Part shown: positions 9,150 to 17,076 of the stretch, one piece after another | Position numbering within the stretch: position 1 is the first letter of the stretch | Layout of the letters: every line of letters begins with the position of its first letter | Position numbers and translations under genes: made by a program | Source: Effusibacillus dendaii | GTDB lineage: Bacteria > Bacillota > Bacilli > Tumebacillales > Effusibacillaceae | Direction: 5' to 3' | Assembly (NCBI RefSeq): GCF_015097055.1 | Contig: NZ_AP023366.1 | Coordinates: 3,251,001 to 3,315,000, forward strand | DNA: 64,000 nucleotides | The notes under the pieces: model-generated | Seen by the model: only the letters and a program-made list of their open reading frames with translations | What the model was told of the DNA's origin: nothing | Databases searched by the model: none

Positions 9150-9365
9150 ATGGGAGACTTCGCGGAGCTGAAAGGTAAAACGGTAGCCCTCCTCGGATAT
9201 GACAATATTGCCATCGAACAGGCAAAGAAACTGAGAGAACTGGGGATTAAAGTCATTATCGGGGTCCGGGAAGGTTGGAATGAAGAAGCTGCCAAACAGG
9301 ACGGTTTTCAAGTATTCAATCTGCATGAGGCGGTTGCTCAGGCAGATATTATTCAGGTTTGGTAA
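9150..9365 (+). pseudogene. Short ketol-acid-reductoisomerase-like N-terminal fragment
   Basis: A 71-codon frame with a good GGAGGGAG site. It matches the first NADP-binding part of IlvC: LKGKTVALLGYDNIAIEQA, then LGIKVIIGVREGW, GFQVFNLHEAVAQADIIQV. The glycine-rich loop that binds the dinucleotide (GYGSQGHA in IlvC) is altered to GYDNIAIEQA, and the whole catalytic domain is absent because a TAA follows directly. It is most simply a truncated gene. Because its start signal and codon use look healthy, a small retained protein of unknown function cannot be ruled out. It lies 86 bases after the oxygenase gene. Confidence 0.6.
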
Positions 9366-9441
9366 TCTGAAAGGAAGAATGGAAAGAGGCGAGGAATCGC
9401 ATTGCAGCAGCCGGGTGTATGCCGTTCGCGAGTTGTTTATA

Positions 9442-9470
9442 TTGCAAAGTATAACGTTTTACCGTAGACT
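9442..9470 (+). promoter_or_regulatory. MerR gene promoter with an operator-like spacer
   Basis: TTGCAA (9442-9447), a 17-base spacer AGTATAACGTTTTACCG, TAGACT (9465-9470). The spacer contains a near-palindrome TATAACGTTTTA. The same spacer (14 of 17 bases) recurs at the same place in the promoter at 10067-10095. MerR regulators bind between -35 and -10, so this may be the operator of the regulator encoded next. Confidence 0.6.
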
Positions 9471-9517
9471 CTAAGAGAATATAGAAAACATTCTGACCTA
9501 CGGAGAGAAAGCGGACG

Positions 9518-9934
9518 ATGAGTAAGTCTTACCGGATAGGTGAATTGTCGAAACTCACCAGGGTTTCAAAAAGGACGATAGATTTCTATACCCAACTCGG
9601 TTTGCTCAAGTCTGAAAGAACCGATTCCAATCGTCGTTTGTACCCCGAAGAAACGTTGGAACGAATGAAGATCATAGAGATGTATAAAAAGGAAAAATTA
9701 TCGTTGGTAGAAATTCAAACACGTTTCAAAGTGTTGGACGAAATGGACGTTTCCAAAATAGAAGTGGCTCAAAAGTTGCATCACATCTCAGAACAACTGC
9801 GCCGATTGGAAGACAGCCTGTTGGAATGCAAACTCTTATTGTCCGGTTTTGACAAAAGTCATCTGAAAAATCTTACCGCGCAAATCACCGTTCAGTTCGC
9901 TTCTGTGGCGCAAATCATGAACGAAATTTCTTGA
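9518..9934 (+). CDS. MerR-family transcriptional regulator
   Basis: A 138-residue protein with a MerR winged helix at the N-terminus (YRIGELSKLTRVSKRTIDFYTQLGLL, residues about 5-30, then SNRRLYPEETLERMKII) and a long helical dimerisation segment (residues about 75-115). No metal-binding cysteine loop is seen; the single cysteine lies in LLECKLLLS, so metal sensing of the CueR/ArsR type is unlikely and the effector is unknown. The gene starts at ATG 9518 with a GGAGAGAAAGCG site. It ends in a terminator duplicated 215 bases downstream. The transporter genes that follow may be its targets. Confidence 0.88.
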   Translation: MSKSYRIGELSKLTRVSKRTIDFYTQLGLLKSERTDSNRRLYPEETLERMKIIEMYKKEKLSLVEIQTRFKVLDEMDVSKIEVAQKLHHISEQLRRLEDSLLECKLLLSGFDKSHLKNLTAQITVQFASVAQIMNEIS

Positions 9935-9936
9935 GT

Positions 9937-9988
9937 ATCTGTTTCACAATGGAGGAGCCTGTCACCACAGGCTCCTTCTTGTCTTTTT
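9937..9988 (+). terminator. Terminator of the MerR gene, first copy of a duplicated segment
   Basis: AGGAGCCTGT (9953-9962) pairs with ACAGGCTCCT (9967-9976), followed by TCTTGTCTTTTT. The segment from about 9937, containing GTTTCACAATGGAGGAGCC, is repeated with two or three base changes at 10152-10207. Confidence 0.85.
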
Positions 9989-10066
9989 CGGACACGTGTC
10001 AGTTGTGGGGGAGTGAAATGGGGGGATTCGAAAATTTTTTATTTCAAAGAACGTTGAAATTTTTTA

Positions 10067-10095
10067 TTGTTCATTAAAACGTTTTACTGTACAAT
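10067..10095 (+). promoter_or_regulatory. Second promoter with the MerR-type spacer
   Basis: TTGTTC (10067-10072), 17-base spacer ATTAAAACGTTTTACTG, TACAAT (10090-10095). The spacer contains the perfect palindrome TAAAACGTTTTA and matches the spacer of the MerR promoter at 14 of 17 positions, touching the -10 box in both. Transcription would start near 10102. Confidence 0.6.
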
Positions 10096-10101
10096 TTTAC
10101 A

Positions 10102-10207
10102 TGAAAGCAGTTACACTTTGCGGACGGAGAAATTGTCCGGCGACAAATTGAATACTTGTTTCACAATGGAGGAGCCTGTCACCACGGGCTCCTTTTTGTC
10201 TTTTTTC
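10102..10207 (+). ncRNA. Possible small RNA or leader ending in the duplicated terminator
   Basis: Between the promoter at 10067-10095 and the terminator at 10170-10207 lies a transcript of about 105 bases. It holds a hairpin CGGAC...GTCCG and the second copy of the terminator (AGGAGCCTGT 10170-10179 with ACGGGCTCCT 10184-10193, then TTTTGTCTTTTTT). An ATG at about 10101 opens a 16-codon frame containing CGRRNCP but has no ribosome site. It may be a free small RNA, or an attenuated leader for the small membrane protein and transporter genes downstream. Assignment rests on signals only. Confidence 0.4.
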
Positions 10208-10259
10208 ACTTTTGTTGAAGCGCTGTATCGCTATAAACCATTTACAAGGGAGGGGCTTT

Positions 10260-10454
10260 ATGAGGGAAATTTGCAAGTTTTTCATCGGATGGATCGTCAT
10301 GTTGGTTTACCTGGGCTTCGTAATCGGGATGATTGCGAAGATGGAAGACATCGAAGATGTATCGACACAATCATTGGTTATGATCTCAATTGTGATTGTT
10401 ACGATTGGCATTTCATGTTTATTCGGGTTTGTTACACGTCCCAAAGACAAGTAA
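10260..10454 (+). CDS. Small two-helix membrane protein of unknown function
   Basis: 64 residues; ATG 10260 has a strong GGGAGGGG site, better than any upstream start. Two hydrophobic segments are clear: about residues 5-26 (CKFFIGWIVMLVYLGFVIGM) and about 38-58 (LVMISIVIVTIGISCLFGFV), linked by a short acidic loop (KMEDIEDVS), with a positively charged C-terminus (RPKDK). I do not recognise the family. It lies between the twin MerR-type promoter and the ArsB/NhaD transporter gene, 66 bases ahead of the latter, so it may be an accessory peptide for that transporter or simply part of the same regulon. Confidence 0.65.
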   Translation: MREICKFFIGWIVMLVYLGFVIGMIAKMEDIEDVSTQSLVMISIVIVTIGISCLFGFVTRPKDK

Positions 10455-10520
10455 CGTGGCGGATATGACATCACAATAGCCAGATGCGAAACCACAACGG
10501 CTAGTTTTAGGAGGTAATAT

Positions 10521-11801
10521 ATGGAACAACAGGCAGTATTAGCGATTGGAATCTTTTTAGTTACGTACGCGCTCATCATCTCCGAAAAAATTCACCGCAC
10601 CGTGGTTGCGATGCTGGGCGGCATCCTGATGATCGTGTTCGGAATCGTGAACCAGGAAACGGCGATCCACCACATCGACTTTAACACTTTGGGTCTTCTT
10701 GTCGGAATGATGATCATCGTTTCTGTCACGGCGGAAACGGGGCTTTTCAAGTACGTAGCCATTTGGTCGGCTAAAAAGGCGAAAGGAGATCCGCTTAGAA
10801 TCCTTTTGGTTTTGGGGTTTATTACCGCAGTTGCGTCCGCGTTTCTCGATAATGTAACAACTGTACTTTTGATGGTGCCGGTCACCTTTAGTATCACCCG
10901 CCAATTGCGCGTGTCGCCGCTGCCGTATTTGCTTACGGAAATTTTTGCGTCAAACATTGGCGGAACGGCCACGCTCATCGGAGACCCTCCGAACATTATG
11001 ATCGGCAGTGCGGTTAAGGAATTGTCTTTCCTGTCTTTTGTGAACAATCTAACCGCGATTTCGTTCTTTATCCTGTTCGTGACTCTCGCCCTTCTTGCCG
11101 TTTGGTACCGAAAACAACTGCAAACATCAACGGAACTTAAACAGGGCATCATGCAGTTGGATGAAAAGGACGAAATCACTGACAAAAAACTTCTCAGAAA
11201 ATGCTTGTCGGTTCTCGCATTAACGATCGGAGGATTTTTTGTCCATCAAATCGCACACCTGGAATCGGCGACAGTCGCGTTGGCGGGCGCGTTTGTTTTG
11301 TTGCTTCTTACCGGAGAGCATTATTTGGAAGAAGCGTTGGCACGGGTGGAGTGGATTACGATTTTCTTCTTTATCGGGTTGTTTGTTCTTGTTTCAGGTC
11401 TTGTCGAAACGGGGGTTATATCGAAGCTTGCCGCACAGGCGATCGATCTCACTGGCGGCGATTTAACCATGACTGCAATGCTGATTTTGTGGATGAGCGC
11501 GTTTGCATCAGCGTTTGTCGATAACATTCCGTTCGTCGCTACGATGATACCCATGATTCAGGAGATGGGGAACATGGGGGTTACCCATTTGGAACCCCTC
11601 TGGTGGAGCCTGTCTTTAGGTGCGTGTTTGGGAGGAAACGGTACGTTGATTGGCGCAAGCGCCAACGTGATCGTAGCAGGACTCGCCGCCAAAGAAGGAC
11701 ACCACATTTCGTTTCTGAAATTTATGTGGATCGGTTTTCCTTTAATGATTTTATCAATCGCAATTTCTTCTGCGTATGTGTACATTCGATATCTGATGTG
11801 A
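10521..11801 (+). CDS. ArsB/NhaD-family ion transporter
   Basis: A 426-residue, strongly hydrophobic protein of the ion transporter superfamily with eleven to twelve membrane segments. The two inverted half-repeats each carry the family motif: ASAFLDNVTTVLLMVPV (about residues 110-126) with NIGGTATLIGDPPNIMIG (about 147-164), and SAFASAFVDNIPFVATMIP with CLGGNGTLIGASANVIVAGLA in the second half. These DN/GDPPN motifs form the substrate site in NhaD Na+/H+ antiporters, ArsB arsenite pumps, P-protein and citrate carriers. Sequence alone does not choose between cation/proton exchange and anion export; no ars genes are nearby. ATG 10521 has a TAGGAGG site. Likely driven from the promoter at 10067. 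Confidence 0.85.
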   Translation: MEQQAVLAIGIFLVTYALIISEKIHRTVVAMLGGILMIVFGIVNQETAIHHIDFNTLGLLVGMMIIVSVTAETGLFKYVAIWSAKKAKGDPLRILLVLGFITAVASAFLDNVTTVLLMVPVTFSITRQLRVSPLPYLLTEIFASNIGGTATLIGDPPNIMIGSAVKELSFLSFVNNLTAISFFILFVTLALLAVWYRKQLQTSTELKQGIMQLDEKDEITDKKLLRKCLSVLALTIGGFFVHQIAHLESATVALAGAFVLLLLTGEHYLEEALARVEWITIFFFIGLFVLVSGLVETGVISKLAAQAIDLTGGDLTMTAMLILWMSAFASAFVDNIPFVATMIPMIQEMGNMGVTHLEPLWWSLSLGACLGGNGTLIGASANVIVAGLAAKEGHHISFLKFMWIGFPLMILSIAISSAYVYIRYLM

Positions 11802-11901
11802 TGAGGAAGAATCAAAAGGATTATAAGAACAAAAGAAGGCCGCCGCCCTGAGTTTGTTGTATGGTAAGAACAAGAGCTGCAAGAAACAGGGGGCGTCCAA
11901 A

Positions 11902-12420
11902 ATGGAAATTCATTTTCTGTCGGTGATCGCAATGGAGTTTATTTTAGGAATTAAACATGCCATCGAACCGGATCATGTGATGCCGTTTCCACAATCGCAG
12001 TCACAGCAGAAAACTTTGGCGGGCGTGTTTTGGGGAATCGGACACACTTTCACATTGTTTACTGTCTGAATCCTGCTGATTGTGCTAAAACGGGAAATCC
12101 CCTCCGCATGGGCGACCTCTATGGAGTTTACCGTCGGCCTCCTGCTTGTTTATCTCGGTTTTCATCCATGTACCGCTTTCGGCAAAAACAGGTGCATGTG
12201 CACCAGCATGAACATTCGGATGAGTCGTATGTAAAATCGGTTTTCATCGGTTTGGTTGTTTACCACTTTGATCGGTCTCCCGTTTGTGTTGAGCAGCGGC
12301 CAGATCCAGGTAAACCGGGCACTTGCCCGCGTTACAGGAGCCGTCAGCATCGTGTACGGATTTTATTACATGTACGATCAGGCGTTTAACGAAGGGTTGT
12401 TTTCCTCCTTATTGCAATAG
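11902..12420 (+). pseudogene. Decayed nickel/cobalt (NicO/UreH-like) transporter
   Basis: The frame opens at ATG 11902 with MEFILGIKHAIEPDHVMPF, the HxxxxDH motif of the first helix of NicO/HoxN/UreH-type transporters, and GVFWGIGHTFTLF, the second conserved histidine segment. It then hits a TGA at 12067. The continuation is readable in pieces: ILLIVLKREIPSAW, a histidine stretch HVHQHEHSDE, and a C-terminal helix (SGQIQVNRALARVTGAVSI, then YGFYYMYDQAF), in more than one frame. At least one nonsense change and one or two frameshifts are therefore present. It follows the ArsB/NhaD gene by 100 bases. Probably lost cobalt/nickel uptake function. Confidence 0.7.
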
Positions 12421-12571
12421 TTTATAATATTCAGACGAGCCTGGATGGAATGGTCAGAACGCTGGCAAAGGAACTGAACAGTCAAAAATCGGACTGGCTT
12501 ATCTGCTAGCTGTAACGTATATAATAAACGAGTAGTGATCGAAGTTGATTGATTGGATAGGAGCTATTCAC

Positions 12572-13490
12572 ATGACCCTCCCCCTTCGTGTTGCCGTTAC
12601 CGGACTTGGCGCCGTAACTCCTTATGGGACGGGCGTTCCGATTTTCTGGGATTCCTTGTTGGCGAATAAGTCGGCTGTCAGGCAAACAACAGATGAGCAG
12701 TTGCGGCAGTGGGTCCCCGTGGTGGCAGAAGCTCTTGATTTTAAACCGGAAGATCATCTGGCAAGAAAACAGATCGCCGATACGGACCGATTTGCCCAAT
12801 TGGCTCTGGTGGCGGCGAAAGAAGCGCTGGCAGATGCCAGACTGCTGTCAGAGGACGGAAAATTGGCCTTATCGCAATCCGATCCAGATCGGATAGGCAT
12901 ATCGCTTGGGTCCGCGAGTGATTACGAAAGCGATGCCCAATGCAGCGGCTGGATCGATAGCGCTGCAGTTTGGAATTCGGGGCCCTGTAATGACCTATGC
13001 CACCGCTTGCGCTTCTTCCGCAAACTCCATCGGCGAGGCTGTCTATTGGCTGCAAAGGGGAGAAGTCGATGCAGTTTTGGCGGGCGCCGCACTGGCGATG
13101 AAACGGGCGCTTCAATCGGCTGGGCGGCAACCGACAGACATTGATTACGTCAATGCTCATGCAACATCCACTCCTGCCGGAGATATGGCAGAATCAAACG
13201 CATTGCGCGCCGTATTTGGAGATCATCTAAAGCAAATGCCTGTCAGCTCCATAAAAGGAGCGGTAGGCCATTTGTTGGGGGCAGCAGGTGCCATCGAATC
13301 GATCGCTTGTATTAAATCGATAGAAACAGGTTGGCTGCCTCCCACTTTACATTGTCAAGAGCGGGAACCGGCGGCTCCGCCTGATGTAGTGGCAGGCACG
13401 AGCCGACAGCAGCCGATCCGTCTGGCACTCAGCAATTCATTTGGATTTGGCGGCCAGAACGGCGTTCTGATTTGGCAAGCCAATCGGTAG
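12572..13490 (+). pseudogene. Degenerate beta-ketoacyl-ACP synthase (FabF/KAS II type)
   Basis: The start (ATG 12572, GGATAGGAG site) and N-terminus RVAVTGLGAVTPYGTGVPIF are those of FabF. A frame change with loss of some 40 residues occurs near 12905-12912. The second frame has ITKAMPNAAAGSIALQFG, the catalytic cysteine segment TYATACASSANSIGEA, and then jumps from VDAVLAGAA to LAMKRALQSAGRQPTDIDYV, skipping about 110 residues in frame. The two catalytic histidine regions (NAHATSTPAGD and SIKGAVGHLLGAAGA) and the C-terminus SNSFGFGGQNG remain. Although Cys-His-His are all still coded, the missing core means it cannot fold as a thiolase-type enzyme. Intact FabF is about 410 residues. Confidence 0.85.
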
Positions 13491-13494
13491 AAGA

Positions 13495-15204
13495 TTAGGC
13501 TCCGCCCAATTTTTGAGCGGCCATTTCCTGCAAACGGAATTTTTGTATTTTTCCGTTGCCGGTTATAGGCCAATCGGAGGGAGAAACGAACCACACATGG
13601 CGGGGTACTTTAAAACGTGCCAGTTTGTCTTGGCACCAATTGATGATTTCCCGTCGGGTACAGGTTTCTCCCGGTCTCAGTTCAATGAAGGCGGCGCCTG
13701 TTTCCGTTGTTAATTTGTCCGGCACGCCGACTACGTAAACTTGATTCACTTTCGGATGCTTGCTGATCACTTCTTCCACTTCTTTTGGCGTCACATTTTC
13801 ACCGGATACCCGGTACAATTCTTTGCTTCTGCCGAGCAGTTCGATATATCCGTCTTCGTCAAAACGTCCCAGGTCTCCTGTTCGCAGCCAGCCGTCTTTA
13901 TCAATGGTCAAGGTTGTTTCTTCCGGTTTGTTGTAATATCCGCGTGTGACCGTATTGCCCCGCACCGTGAGTTCTCCGACCGAACCGTACGGCAAATTTT
14001 CCCCTGTATACGGATCAATCACTTTGTATTGAACATTCGCGCCGCCAAATTCAGGCAATCCGGTGACGCCGCCCGGTTTAATACGGCCGACGCGGGTAAC
14101 CACTCTTTCGATGGGATCTCCCACCTCCGTATGTGTGGTAGAAGCGGTCGCTTCCGTGCCGCCATAGCCGGTGCAAATCTCTTTCAGGCCAAACACATCG
14201 ATCGCTCGCTGCCAAATCGGAACCGGGGCTGGCGCTGCCGCACACATCAGAGCGTATAACGAGTCGAGGCGGAAGGAAGCCGCCTCCGGGTGGCTGACCA
14301 GTGCGACCAGCATGGAAGGCACGCAGAGAAAATCGTTGACTTGATACTTTTCCATCAACTGGAGTGACTGAAGCGGTGAAAATTCGCGGCTGGTCACGAC
14401 GGAACCGCCGACAAACGAAACGGCCAGAATTCCTTCTTCGATTGCAAATACATGGTAAAGCGGGAGGGGGGTAAATATCCGCCGTCCCTGTTCAATCGCC
14501 CGGCTTAAACAAGTGGAATACGCACATCGCAAAAAATTGTCGTGCGACAGCATCACACCTTTCGGCAAACCGGTCGAGCCGGATGTGTAAATGATAAAAG
14601 CAAGTTCATCCGGATATTCGGACGCCCGCCAGCGTTCAACCAATGCCTGATCCGTGATCCGCAATCCGCTGCTGTAAAATGTATCCCACAGTTCAAACCG
14701 ATCATCGATTGCGCTTGATCCGTTCGGAATACAAACCACCTTTTTCAGTTTGTTTCCCTGTTCCGTCAGCAGTTGATCATACACGCGCGAAACGGACCGG
14801 TTATGATCCATACCGCCTGCTGTCTGATGCATAATCAGGTAGCGGCTGTCCGATTGGCGCAGCAGATAGGCCAGCTCATCCTGGCGGAGCATCGTATTGA
14901 GCGGTACGCAAACGGCTCCCACCAACCAGATGGCGATCATCAAAGCAACAAACTCTGCCTCATTTGCCATTAAAACCGCAATGTGATCGCGCCTTTCGAC
15001 GCCTGCGGCCAGCAGGGATTTTGCAATCGCCCGTGCTTGCCGCCAAATTTCTTCGTATGTATACTGCCGTTCGGGTAATAAAAGTAGAGGGTGCTTGGCG
15101 TATTTTTCAGATTGATGAGCGAAATGACTTGCAATCGTGCGCCTTGGCCAAACGGGGAATTCCGATTCCAACCATTTTCGACGCTCTTCCGCACTTGCGA
15201 TCAT
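13495..15204 (-). CDS. Class I adenylate-forming acyl/aryl-CoA ligase
   Basis: 569 residues from the ATG at the complement of 15204, which has a GGGAGGGG site; an upstream in-frame start is less well placed. It shows the AMP-binding P-loop (IIYTSGSTGLPKGVMLSHDN), the A5 motif (YGGTEATASTTHTEVG), A7/A8 (DGWLRTGDLGRFDEDGYIELLGRSKE, VSGENVTPKEVEEVI) and the A10 lysine region (PITGNGKIQKFRLQ). It would activate a carboxylic acid to its CoA thioester via an acyl-adenylate. Fatty acid, benzoate or cyclohexane-carboxylate type substrates are all possible. It is convergent with the ketosynthase remnant and has no partner genes, so the substrate stays open. Confidence 0.85.
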   Translation of the reverse strand: MIASAEERRKWLESEFPVWPRRTIASHFAHQSEKYAKHPLLLLPERQYTYEEIWRQARAIAKSLLAAGVERRDHIAVLMANEAEFVALMIAIWLVGAVCVPLNTMLRQDELAYLLRQSDSRYLIMHQTAGGMDHNRSVSRVYDQLLTEQGNKLKKVVCIPNGSSAIDDRFELWDTFYSSGLRITDQALVERWRASEYPDELAFIIYTSGSTGLPKGVMLSHDNFLRCAYSTCLSRAIEQGRRIFTPLPLYHVFAIEEGILAVSFVGGSVVTSREFSPLQSLQLMEKYQVNDFLCVPSMLVALVSHPEAASFRLDSLYALMCAAAPAPVPIWQRAIDVFGLKEICTGYGGTEATASTTHTEVGDPIERVVTRVGRIKPGGVTGLPEFGGANVQYKVIDPYTGENLPYGSVGELTVRGNTVTRGYYNKPEETTLTIDKDGWLRTGDLGRFDEDGYIELLGRSKELYRVSGENVTPKEVEEVISKHPKVNQVYVVGVPDKLTTETGAAFIELRPGETCTRREIINWCQDKLARFKVPRHVWFVSPSDWPITGNGKIQKFRLQEMAAQKLGGA

Positions 15205-15413
15205 ATAGAATTTCCCCTCCCAAATCGAATCACACATATCTCTTTAAAATCGTATATACTATTCTGTTACTAGTATTATGAAATGTATTCGTAAAATTCT
15301 GTAAGGTGATCTACAAAAATTGAGGGATTAAGCAAAAATGCGGTACAGTAAGAGGACTTGCGAAATGGAAGTACCGACCGTTTTGCAATTTTATCGGAGA
15401 GGAAGGATGACAT

Positions 15414-15572
15414 ATGGCGCTCGGTGAAACGATTTTCGATTTCAGTTTGCCGGACCTGCACGGCACCCCGTTTCGATACAGGATTTTCGGGGAAAAAACC
15501 GCCTTCTCCATCGTTTGTCTGGTCAAATTGTGCTTCCACATAGGTGGTCGAAATTGGGAAAGCCCTTTTTGA
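15414..15572 (+). pseudogene. N-terminal fragment of a redoxin (AhpC/TSA or TlpA-like) protein
   Basis: A 52-codon frame with a GGAGAGGAAGG site. Its first 25 residues read MALGETIFDFSLPDLHGTPF, the standard opening of thioredoxin-fold peroxidases and TlpA-like proteins (xxDFxLPDLxGxxxxL). The following strand and the expected redox cysteine motif (WxxWCxxC) are garbled into a segment with isolated cysteines (SIVCLVKLC), then a stop. The rest of the fold (about 100 residues) is absent. The bases 15573-15702 hold nothing recognisable. I treat it as a truncated gene. Confidence 0.5.
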
Positions 15573-15702
15573 TAGAGACGTTGAACTGTTTGATGGGCTT
15601 TTCGTATGACGGAAACAAAGCAGCGACAAATTGCGGAACGTTCAATTTCGTCAAAATAGGTTCCTCCCTTATTACATATAGGGTGCGTTTTTTCGTAGAC
15701 AG

Positions 15703-17001
15703 TTAGACCACAACGGGACTCGGAGTTTGTTCCATAATTCGTTTCGTGACTTCATAGGCGGAACTGAATGACAGTTCGGAAAGCTGCCCTTCTCCTTCAC
15801 ACCAGTCGCCCGCAAAGTACGCATTCAGCAGGCTGTAGAACTTGACGGGCATCAAACGTTGATCGTCAATCGTTTTAATTTCCTGTACTGTCGCCTTTTT
15901 CGAGATTCGCTTGGCTGCCAACAGATCCCGCCAACCAGGAAAATGCTTGTCGTATACAAATTCAATATGCTCCAGTTTCTCGTCCATCTTGTTGGCGTTT
16001 ATTTCTTCTTTGTTGAGGTAAGCGACTGCTTGCATCAATTGGCCGCCCTCCGGGATGCAAGTCGGATCGTAATAGGAAATGTCGGTTATAAAAATCCTTT
16101 CCCCTTTGTGATAGATATATGTAAACGGGCTTTCAATCCGTTTTTGCAATCCGATATCGTAAACCACAACCTGATTCGATTCGTACCGATTGTATTCGGC
16201 AAGCAGTTCTCTGTAGGGCGTCGATTCAAACAGGGATACCAGGACGCTCGGCGGTACACAGAATACAAAATGATCGGCGTCATACTGATTTTCCTTGCCG
16301 ATCACGGAACGAACAGCGCCGTTCTCGACGACAACCGATTCGATTTTTTCTTTGCTGACGATTTTTCCGCCATTCCGGAGCAATATCGACTCCAGGCCTT
16401 CAATGATGGACTGCCAGCCGCCGCGAATATAAGCGACCGGTTTGCGTGTCGAAAACAACCTTCGATAGTAGCGGAAGAACAGCGGGGAAGGTATTTTTTC
16501 CGGTTCGTTCGTAAAAAAGTTGGACGAACCCAGCGTCAGTAAGAAGTCGCGTACCTGCGGCGGCTCCTTTTTCAGATAATCACCGATCAATATCCCTTCT
16601 TCGCCCCGTTCCATTGTCGAAATGGTTTTGAATATATCGTAAGCGAAGCGCAGCTTGTTCTGCGCATCCAACACCTTGGTCTGCATCAACCCTTCCAGCG
16701 TGGCGGGCACCGGTGTGGTGAACGTGCCCAGGTCATAATGCGCTTTTTTAGGTGAAAAATCGGCCCAGTCTACCTTCAGACCCAATTCATGTTCATACTT
16801 TCGCAAAATGGATGTATCCCGTCCGTAAATCGCATGGGCGCCAAAATTGAAGTGAAATCCCTTGACGGGAATGGTAATGGCCCGGCCTCCAAGCTTTGGC
16901 GCTTTTTCCAGCAGCGTTACATCGAAACCGTAATGCGAAAGTCGGGCGGCTGCGCTCAATCCGGCCAATCCGCCGCCAATTACTGCAACTTTTTGTTTCA
17001 A
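15703..17001 (-). CDS. FAD-dependent amine oxidase / phytoene desaturase-like oxidoreductase
   Basis: A 432-residue protein opening with the FAD-binding Rossmann motif VAVIGGGLAGLSAAARLSHYGFDVTLLEKAPKLGGRA, characteristic of the CrtI/protoporphyrinogen oxidase/amine oxidase group. A C-terminal FAD contact appears in NAYFAGDWCEGEGQLSELSFSSAYE. Between them lies the substrate domain, with SIIEGLESILLRNGGKI about midway. No squalene/phytoene synthase or other carotenoid gene is near, so carotenoid desaturation is only one option; many Bacillales have uncharacterised relatives. It is transcribed in the same direction as and directly downstream of the deformylase gene (75-base gap), so the two may share a transcript. 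Confidence 0.8.
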   Translation of the reverse strand: MKQKVAVIGGGLAGLSAAARLSHYGFDVTLLEKAPKLGGRAITIPVKGFHFNFGAHAIYGRDTSILRKYEHELGLKVDWADFSPKKAHYDLGTFTTPVPATLEGLMQTKVLDAQNKLRFAYDIFKTISTMERGEEGILIGDYLKKEPPQVRDFLLTLGSSNFFTNEPEKIPSPLFFRYYRRLFSTRKPVAYIRGGWQSIIEGLESILLRNGGKIVSKEKIESVVVENGAVRSVIGKENQYDADHFVFCVPPSVLVSLFESTPYRELLAEYNRYESNQVVVYDIGLQKRIESPFTYIYHKGERIFITDISYYDPTCIPEGGQLMQAVAYLNKEEINANKMDEKLEHIEFVYDKHFPGWRDLLAAKRISKKATVQEIKTIDDQRLMPVKFYSLLNAYFAGDWCEGEGQLSELSFSSAYEVTKRIMEQTPSPVVV

Positions 17002-17076
17002 GAGCGATCCTCTCCTTGCTTTCTATTGCAAATACAACCGGGATGCTACTTCGTAGGATTCGCAGTTTCCCTTTTC

